9,994 nt of DNA. It comes from Rhodanobacteraceae bacterium UBA703. Its GTDB lineage: Bacteria; Pseudomonadota; Gammaproteobacteria; Xanthomonadales; Rhodanobacteraceae. Position numbers and translations under genes: made by a program. The stretch covers positions 1,732 to 11,725 of the forward strand of contig DBMH01000051.1 in the NCBI GenBank assembly GCA_002297645.1. Direction: 5' to 3'. Within the stretch, counting starts at the first letter, position 1. Every line of letters starts with the position of its first letter. Of this stretch, positions 5,797 through 9,994 are shown piece after piece. The notes beneath the pieces are model-generated. The model had not been told where the DNA came from and did no database searches. It saw only the letters and a list, made by a program, of their open reading frames with translations.

Positions 5797-7773
5797 ATGG
5801 AAAGCAGGACGGCTGGATGGGGCATCGTACTCGTTCTGGCGCTCGGTGCGACCTGCGCCCACGCCTTGTCGCTGGTGCCATCACCACCGGAGCCCACGGA
5901 CGAGCAGCGCGAAGCCGGCAAGCGATACCGGCAAGCACAGCTCGATTTCTACGATGCCCTGAGCCATGCGCCGTCGCCGCGCGTACAGGTCCTCGCCGGC
6001 AGCCTCTCCATCGACGAGGACGATGCAGCCAACGCGCTACGCCCGAAGCGGGCGGATGTCGTCGCGCGGGCGGCGACGCTCGCACCCGACGATGCCTTCG
6101 TGCAATGGACGGCCGCCGCCGACGGCAGCTACTACAGCAGCCAGTGCGGCCCGACGCAGTGGCCAGAAGCCGAAGTCGCCAATCTCGTGCGGCTCGAACC
6201 CGACAATGCCGGCGCCCTGCTCTACGCCGTGGCGCTGGCGCAGGCCAAGGGCGACGAGGACGGCCTCGATTCGGCGCTCGCGCGGATGGCTTCGGCGCCA
6301 CGCGCCAGCGACCATTCCGGGGAAGAGATCGGCCTATGGCGCGAGCTGTACGCCACCGTTCCCGCGGTGCGCGAGGCCGACATGTTCCCCCTTGCCGGGG
6401 ACGACGCGGCGCCCACGCCTTCGGCCGCGCTGCGTTTTGCCCTGCAACGGCGGAACTTTCGACATTCCTCGGCGACGTCCTCCGTCGAATCCGCCTGCAC
6501 GCCCGATCCACGGTCCGAGCGCGCCTGGCGGCGCCTCGGCTGGTGCGCCGACGCGGGACGCCTGCTCGCCGACAAGGGCGACAGCTTCGCCCTGCGCGAA
6601 CTCGGCCTGAAACTGCTCGTCGCCGTGGGGGATGACGGTCATGACGTCCTGAAGCGACGATTCGACTGGCTGAGCGAGAACGCGGCCAATCCGTTCCGCA
6701 ACGGCTCGGCGTTCGAGGACGCGCCCGCCGACCTCGCTGCGGACTGGCACGATGCGCCGAACGAGATCGTCGCGACCGAGCGCCGGCTGGAACGTCTCGG
6801 CAAACCGGCGGCACCGCCCGCGGAATGGGCCGCCCCGACGGACGAACCCGACGCCGACCAAGGCGAAACGTGGCGCTCGTACCTGCGCACGGTCGTCGAG
6901 GACCTGCGCGGCAGTGGCGACGTACGCGAGCGCGCGATCGGGCTGGCCGTCGACATGCGAGCCGTCGAGGAGCGCAACGAGGAAACGGAACCGCAGCCCG
7001 CCGGCATCGACACGACGCTCGCCGACCTCGCCGCCGCGAATCCCGACGATCGTTTCGTGCAGTGGATCGCCGCGCTCGCCGGCAACGCCGGCGAGCACAA
7101 CGAATCCGCCGTCGCGCGCGTGCGGCAGCTCGAACCCGACAATGCGGCAGCCTGGACGCTCACGCTGGATACCGCAACGGAAACGGCGGAGATGCTGCGC
7201 CATGCCGCTTCCGCCACACGTTACGACGAGCATGCCGGCGCGCCGATCCTCCTGCTCCACGCCGCCTTCAGGCGCCATCCGATGTCGGCGGAACTGGGAG
7301 AGTCCGCGGACGACGGGATCGAGCGTCACAACCCCGGAAGCATCACGGCCTTCGTGGGCGCCATGTCCATCGTCGCGGCGAACCTGTCGGTCGCGCCCAG
7401 CGCGAACGTACTGCGAACGTGCAAGAGCGATGCGGCCAAGGCGGATGCTGCGGTGAGGGCGGATTGCGTGACACTCGCCCGCCTCATGCTGAACTCGGAT
7501 TCGTCGCTGATGGCCGTGATGGTCGGCGAATCGACCTTGCGCGCGCTCGATGCATTCGATGCCGCGGATGCCGGACGCGCGCGCCAGCTCGCCTGGTGGC
7601 GCTCGCAAAGCAACTCGACCATCGAGGATTTCGAACGCTACGTCGACGATTTCGTGGCCAGCGGCAACGAGATCGAAGCCCTGCGACGGATGCGGGCGCG
7701 CGCCGGCAAGGAGAATCCGCCGGCGGACTGGGTGTCGACCGCCGAGAAGCAGGCAGAGAAAGCGAAGCCGTAG
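5797..7773 (+). CDS. Secreted helical-repeat (TPR-like) protein of unknown function, internal tandem duplication
   Basis: I do not recognise a named family. The protein has 658 residues with an N-terminal signal peptide (GIVLVLALGATCAHA, probable cut before LSLVP), so it is likely periplasmic. It consists of two copies of one unit. Copy 1 spans about residues 50-340 and copy 2 about 362-640. Matching blocks are PDDAFVQWTAA (97-107) with PDDRFVQWIAA (416-426), VRLEPDNAGA (131-140) with VRQLEPDNAAA (441-451), MASAPRASDHSG (164-175) with AASATRYDEHAG (470-481), and the C-terminal parts with paired cysteines Cys234/Cys250 and Cys542/Cys557, followed by RRFDWLSENAAN and RQLAWWRSQSNS. The LEPDNA-x-A blocks followed by Leu/Ala-rich helices look like TPR helix pairs. 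Copy 1 alone keeps a QCGPTQWPE segment with Cys117. The gene is on the strand opposite to its neighbours, has a strong ribosome binding site, and ends convergently with ybeD. High G+C and codon style resemble the neighbours, so there is no clear sign of foreign origin. Confidence 0.85.
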   Translation: MESRTAGWGIVLVLALGATCAHALSLVPSPPEPTDEQREAGKRYRQAQLDFYDALSHAPSPRVQVLAGSLSIDEDDAANALRPKRADVVARAATLAPDDAFVQWTAAADGSYYSSQCGPTQWPEAEVANLVRLEPDNAGALLYAVALAQAKGDEDGLDSALARMASAPRASDHSGEEIGLWRELYATVPAVREADMFPLAGDDAAPTPSAALRFALQRRNFRHSSATSSVESACTPDPRSERAWRRLGWCADAGRLLADKGDSFALRELGLKLLVAVGDDGHDVLKRRFDWLSENAANPFRNGSAFEDAPADLAADWHDAPNEIVATERRLERLGKPAAPPAEWAAPTDEPDADQGETWRSYLRTVVEDLRGSGDVRERAIGLAVDMRAVEERNEETEPQPAGIDTTLADLAAANPDDRFVQWIAALAGNAGEHNESAVARVRQLEPDNAAAWTLTLDTATETAEMLRHAASATRYDEHAGAPILLLHAAFRRHPMSAELGESADDGIERHNPGSITAFVGAMSIVAANLSVAPSANVLRTCKSDAAKADAAVRADCVTLARLMLNSDSSLMAVMVGESTLRALDAFDAADAGRARQLAWWRSQSNSTIEDFERYVDDFVASGNEIEALRRMRARAGKENPPADWVSTAEKQAEKAKP

Positions 7774-7847
7774 GAGGCGGGGCGCGACGCAATCGGGAGC
7801 CGAGGCGGCGCAGTCGAATCCGGCGCGACGCGCCTCCGGTCTGCGCG

Positions 7848-7866
7848 GCCTTCCGGAACGGAAGGC
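7848..7866. terminator. Perfect 8-bp hairpin between convergent genes (candidate terminator)
   Basis: GCCTTCCG (7848-7855), loop GAA, then CGGAAGGC (7859-7866) form a perfect 8-bp stem. It lies 7 bases past the ybeD stop on the minus strand and 74 bases past the stop of the duplicated secreted protein on the plus strand, as expected for a shared bidirectional terminator. There is no U-tract, so termination is inferred. If it works, lipB must be read from its own promoter rather than from dacA-ybeD. Confidence 0.5.
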
Positions 7867-7873
7867 GACGGCC

Positions 7874-8164
7874 TCACAACGTCCAGCGTACTTCCGGATG
7901 CGCCCGCAGCGCGGCGTGGATCTCGTCGTACTTCTCGCGCGTCGGGCACATGAAGCTCGCGGTCACCGACACGTAGTTGCCTTCGCGCGACGGGCGGACG
8001 CGCACGGCCTCGGCGAGGATGCTGAGGCCGGCTTCCTGGATGATGCGCATGATTTCTTCTTCGAGCTTCGCCTTGGCGCTGCCCATGGCGGTGATCTCGA
8101 ACACGCCCGGGAACTGGAAGCCCTGGTCCGGATTCTGCGGCTTGATGTCGCCGAGGTCTTTCAT
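7874..8164 (-). CDS. ybeD: DUF493 / YbeD family small protein
   Basis: This is a 96-residue cytosolic protein of the YbeD (DUF493) family, an ACT-like ferredoxin fold thought to bind ligands or partners; its exact job is not settled. It contains the family blocks FPGVFEITAMG, RVRPSREGNYVSVTASF and the C-terminal ALRAHPEVRWTL. E. coli YbeD is 87 residues. Two ATGs compete: 8170 and 8164. AGGAGG at 8177-8172 is 7 bases from the ATG at 8164 but only 1 base from the one at 8170, so 8164 is chosen. In E. coli, ybeD lies between dacA and lipB, and here it follows dacA after 80 bases. Its link to lipB is broken by the oppositely oriented secreted-protein gene. Confidence 0.93.
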   Translation of the reverse strand: MKDLGDIKPQNPDQGFQFPGVFEITAMGSAKAKLEEEIMRIIQEAGLSILAEAVRVRPSREGNYVSVTASFMCPTREKYDEIHAALRAHPEVRWTL

Positions 8165-8171
8165 GCGCATT

Positions 8172-8177
8172 CCTCCT
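8172..8177 (-). promoter_or_regulatory. Strong ribosome binding site deciding the ybeD start
   Basis: AGGAGG on the minus strand lies 7 bases before the ATG at 8164. It is a full consensus site and makes the in-frame ATG at 8170 an unlikely start. Confidence 0.75.
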
Positions 8178-8212
8178 CGAATGGGGACGACGTCAGATGC
8201 GTCCGCGCTCGA

Positions 8213-8230
8213 CGGCGCGCAAGGGCGCCG
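8213..8230 (-). other. Hairpin in the dacA-ybeD spacer
   Basis: CGGCGC (8213-8218) and GCGCCG (8225-8230) form a 6-bp stem with a 6-base loop. It sits 15 bases after the dacA stop and inside a wider inverted pair, GACGACG (8186-8192) and CGTCGTC (8240-8246). It could stabilise the dacA mRNA end or attenuate read-through into ybeD. High G+C makes such stems common by chance, so confidence is low. Confidence 0.25.
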
Positions 8231-8244
8231 CCGGGCGTCCGTCG

Positions 8245-9621
8245 TCAGTTGGCGTTCGGCGAGGCGGACACGGCCGGTCCGGCATCGCCCTTGAACCACA
8301 TCCACATGCCGTCGGACATGCGCTTGAAGAAACCTCCCTCGCCGCCGTCGCCGAGCGCGACCAGCGGGCGTTCCAGCACGACCTTGTCGTCGAGGGTGAC
8401 CTTCAGGCTGCCGACCTTCTGGCCCTTCTCGATCGGCGCGACCAGGCGCGACGGCATGTCGAGGCTGGCCTTGAGGTCGTTGTAGCGGCCGCGCGGGAAC
8501 GTGATCAGCACGTCTTCGGCGACGCCGAGCGGCAGCGTCGCCGCGGCGCCCTTCCACAGTTCCGGCTCGGCCAGCGCCTTGTTCGCCGGATAGAGCTTCT
8601 GCGTCTCGAAGAAACGGAAGCCGTAGTTCAGCAGCGCCTGGTTGTCGTCGGCGCGCTTCTTCTCGCTCGGCGCGCCCATGACGACGGCGATCAGGCGCTG
8701 GTCGCCGCGCAGGGCCGAGGTGGCGAGGCAGAAGCCCGCCTCCGAGGTATGGCCGGTCTTGATGCCGTCGACGGTCGAGTCGCGCCAGAGCAGCGTATTG
8801 CGGTTGTGCTGCTTGATGCCGTTCCACTCGAAGTCCTTGACCGAGTAGACCTTGTATTCGTCGGGATAATCGTGGATCAGCGCGCGCGACAGCAGCGCGA
8901 TGTCGCGCGCGGTCGTGTAGTGGTTCGGGTTCGGCAGGCCGCTGGCGTCCATGTAGCTGGTGCCGTTCATGCCGAGCCGCGCCGCGTACTGGTTCATCAG
9001 TTGCGCGAAGGTCGCCTCGGAACCGGCCGTGTGTTCCGCCAGCGCGATCGCCGCGTCGTTGCCGGACTGGATGATCATGCCGTACAGCAGGTCCTTCAGC
9101 GGGACCTGGCTGTTGAGCTGCAGGAAGCTGGTCGAACCGTCCGTTCCGGCGCCGCCGGAACGCCATGCGTTCTCGCTGATCGACACCTTGTCGTCGAGGT
9201 GGATCTTGCCGTGCGCGAGCTCGGCAGAGACGACGTAGGAGGTCATGACCTTGGTGATCGACGCCGGCGCGACGCGCAGATCCGCATTGCTCTCGGCGAG
9301 GATCTGGCCGCTGGTGTAGTCCATCAGCACCCAGCTCTTGGCCTCGATCGGCGGCGGCGGCGGCACCGGGCCACTGCCCGGCGTTCCCGGCAGCGGAACC
9401 GGAGCCGCCTTGGCGACCGGTTGCGGCGTCGGCAGATCGGCATTCGCTGCACCTGCAGCGGCGGGAGCGGCGGCCGCTGCGGGCTCGCTGGCGGCGGGTT
9501 CGGCCGGCTGCTCCTGCTGCGGCTTCTTCTCGGGCGATTTCGTGCTTGCCGTCGCCGGATCGGCGGCGAGGACGAGGGCGAAGGCGGCGACCAGCGGAAG
9601 AAGGGGGACGGACAGCTTCAT
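8245..9621 (-). CDS. dacA: D-alanyl-D-alanine carboxypeptidase, PBP5/6 type
   Basis: This penicillin-binding enzyme removes the terminal D-Ala from peptidoglycan stem peptides in the periplasm. The product has 458 residues from the ATG at 9621, preceded by a weak AGGA about 12 bases away. A signal peptide (residues 1 to about 25, ending ATA) is followed by an Ala/Pro/Glu-rich linker (about 27-93) ending in a proline run (GPVPPPPPIEAK). The catalytic S11 domain carries Ser121-x-x-Lys124 (SITK), Ser186-Gly-Asn (SGN) and Lys288-Thr-Gly (KTG). A PBP5 C-terminal beta domain follows (about 345-430). The amphipathic stretch FFKRMSDGMWMWFKG (431-445) is the likely membrane anchor, and 13 residues follow it. 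All catalytic motifs are intact. E. coli PBP5 is about 400 residues; the excess is mostly the linker. In Xanthomonadales annotation the equivalent gene is often called dacC. Confidence 0.95.
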   Translation of the reverse strand: MKLSVPLLPLVAAFALVLAADPATASTKSPEKKPQQEQPAEPAASEPAAAAAPAAAGAANADLPTPQPVAKAAPVPLPGTPGSGPVPPPPPIEAKSWVLMDYTSGQILAESNADLRVAPASITKVMTSYVVSAELAHGKIHLDDKVSISENAWRSGGAGTDGSTSFLQLNSQVPLKDLLYGMIIQSGNDAAIALAEHTAGSEATFAQLMNQYAARLGMNGTSYMDASGLPNPNHYTTARDIALLSRALIHDYPDEYKVYSVKDFEWNGIKQHNRNTLLWRDSTVDGIKTGHTSEAGFCLATSALRGDQRLIAVVMGAPSEKKRADDNQALLNYGFRFFETQKLYPANKALAEPELWKGAAATLPLGVAEDVLITFPRGRYNDLKASLDMPSRLVAPIEKGQKVGSLKVTLDDKVVLERPLVALGDGGEGGFFKRMSDGMWMWFKGDAGPAVSASPNAN

Positions 9622-9694
9622 CGGAAAGAACGATCCTGCGAGCGGCGAAAGCGTGAATTGTCTCAAAGCGTGGCGTGCAAAACACCTCGCGCGA

Positions 9695-9711
9695 CGTGTT
9701 CGGACAACACG
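9695..9711 (-). other. Hairpin between rlpA and dacA
   Basis: CGTGTT and AACACG form a 6-bp stem with a 5-base loop, 15 bases after the rlpA stop on the minus strand. There is no following T-run. It may mark the rlpA transcript end or be incidental. I could not identify a convincing dacA promoter in the remaining spacer (9622-9694). Confidence 0.25.
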
Positions 9712-9725
9712 CGGCAGGCGCGGGT

Positions 9726-9994
9726 TCAGCGTTCGATCGCCACGCGCGGCGCGCCGAGACCGAGGCCTTCGACGCGAGCGGTCATCGCATCGGCCGCGTC
9801 GACGTCGGCGAGCGGGCCGATGCGGACCCGGTGCACGGTGCGGCCGTCGACCGCGATGGACTGGATGTCGAGGCGGTCGAGACCGGCCCGCTTCGCGTTC
9901 GCGACCGTGCGCTCGGCGTTGGCCCGGTCGCCGAAGGCGCCGAGCTGCAGGTAGATGCGCGGCTTGGCACCGGCGGCCGAGGCGACCGCGGGCG
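9726..9994 (-). CDS. rlpA: SPOR-domain C-terminus of probable septal lytic transglycosylase RlpA (5' end outside window)
   Basis: The minus-strand frame ending at TGA 9728-9726 is open to the window edge and encodes the last 88 residues of a protein. It reads as a SPOR domain: IYLQLGAFGDRANAERTV, then LDRLDIQSIAVDGRTVHRVR, then IGPLADVDAADA and the end GAPRVAIER. SPOR domains bind denuded glycan strands at the division septum. RlpA proteins end in this domain, and in E. coli rlpA lies immediately upstream of dacA, as here, so RlpA is the best identification. The double-psi barrel domain is off the window, so other SPOR proteins are not formally excluded. There is no early start codon in the visible part because only the 3' end is present. 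Confidence 0.85.
   Translation of the reverse strand, partial: PAVASAAGAKPRIYLQLGAFGDRANAERTVANAKRAGLDRLDIQSIAVDGRTVHRVRIGPLADVDAADAMTARVEGLGLGAPRVAIER

Noticed and set aside
5700..5921. Longer lipB starting upstream of 5699
   Set aside because: The added residues have no LipB similarity and would overlap the leader and coding start of the divergent gene with its strong ribosome binding site.
5211..6635. A 474-codon plus-strand frame across lipB and the secreted-protein gene
   Set aside because: It is antisense to lipB and out of frame with the secreted protein, and it shows no recognisable motif.
7874..9685. A 603-codon minus-strand frame that could look like a fusion ending in YbeD
   Set aside because: Its first two-thirds are the wrong frame of dacA, which is intact in its own frame. 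YbeD has its own consensus ribosome binding site and ATG.
8197..9954. A 585-codon plus-strand open frame opposite dacA and rlpA
   Set aside because: It overlaps two recognised genes antisense and has Arg/His-rich composition typical of reverse-frame translation.

Overview
The window is about two-thirds G+C. It carries a conserved envelope and lipoate gene neighbourhood typical of Gammaproteobacteria. The order rlpA, dacA, ybeD, lipB, lipA matches the E. coli neighbourhood, and the style of the proteins (Ala/Pro-rich DacC-type carboxypeptidase, long Prc, short M17 aminopeptidase) suggests the Xanthomonadales group (Lysobacter/Dyella/Dokdonella-like). That placement is inference from family resemblance, not from a search.

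Layout from left to right. Positions 1-648 (+) hold the C-terminal part of an M17 leucyl aminopeptidase whose start lies before the window. A convergent gap (649-896) carries a REP-like palindrome and GC-rich hairpins. Positions 897-1516 (-) hold a YiiX-family cysteine hydrolase gene broken by two stop codons and a one-base deletion. Positions 1527-3854 (-) encode a tail-specific protease (Prc/Tsp), with a perfect 8-bp inverted repeat just upstream of its ribosome binding site. Positions 4015-5699 (-) are lipA and lipB, with lipB upstream and the two overlapping by ATGA. Positions 5797-7773 (+) encode an unrecognised secreted protein built from two tandem copies of a ~300-residue unit, lying between lipB and ybeD on the opposite strand. 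Positions 7874-8164 (-) are ybeD (DUF493), 8245-9621 (-) is a PBP5/6-type D-Ala-D-Ala carboxypeptidase, and 9726-9994 (-) is the SPOR-domain end of a probable rlpA.

Functionally, RlpA (septal glycan processing), DacA (peptide stem trimming) and Prc (periplasmic protease that degrades peptidoglycan enzymes in E. coli) form an envelope-remodelling group. YiiX belongs to a family of NlpC/P60-like hydrolases and its copy here is dead. LipB and LipA make the lipoyl cofactor: LipB moves octanoate from acyl carrier protein to the target lysine, and LipA inserts two sulfurs.

Most of the window is ordinary core genome. The points worth attention are the yiiX pseudogene, the internally duplicated secreted protein inside an otherwise conserved gene string, and the hairpin in the prc leader. 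I saw no CRISPR array, tRNA, rRNA, insertion sequence or phage gene, and no evidence for a new defence-type system.
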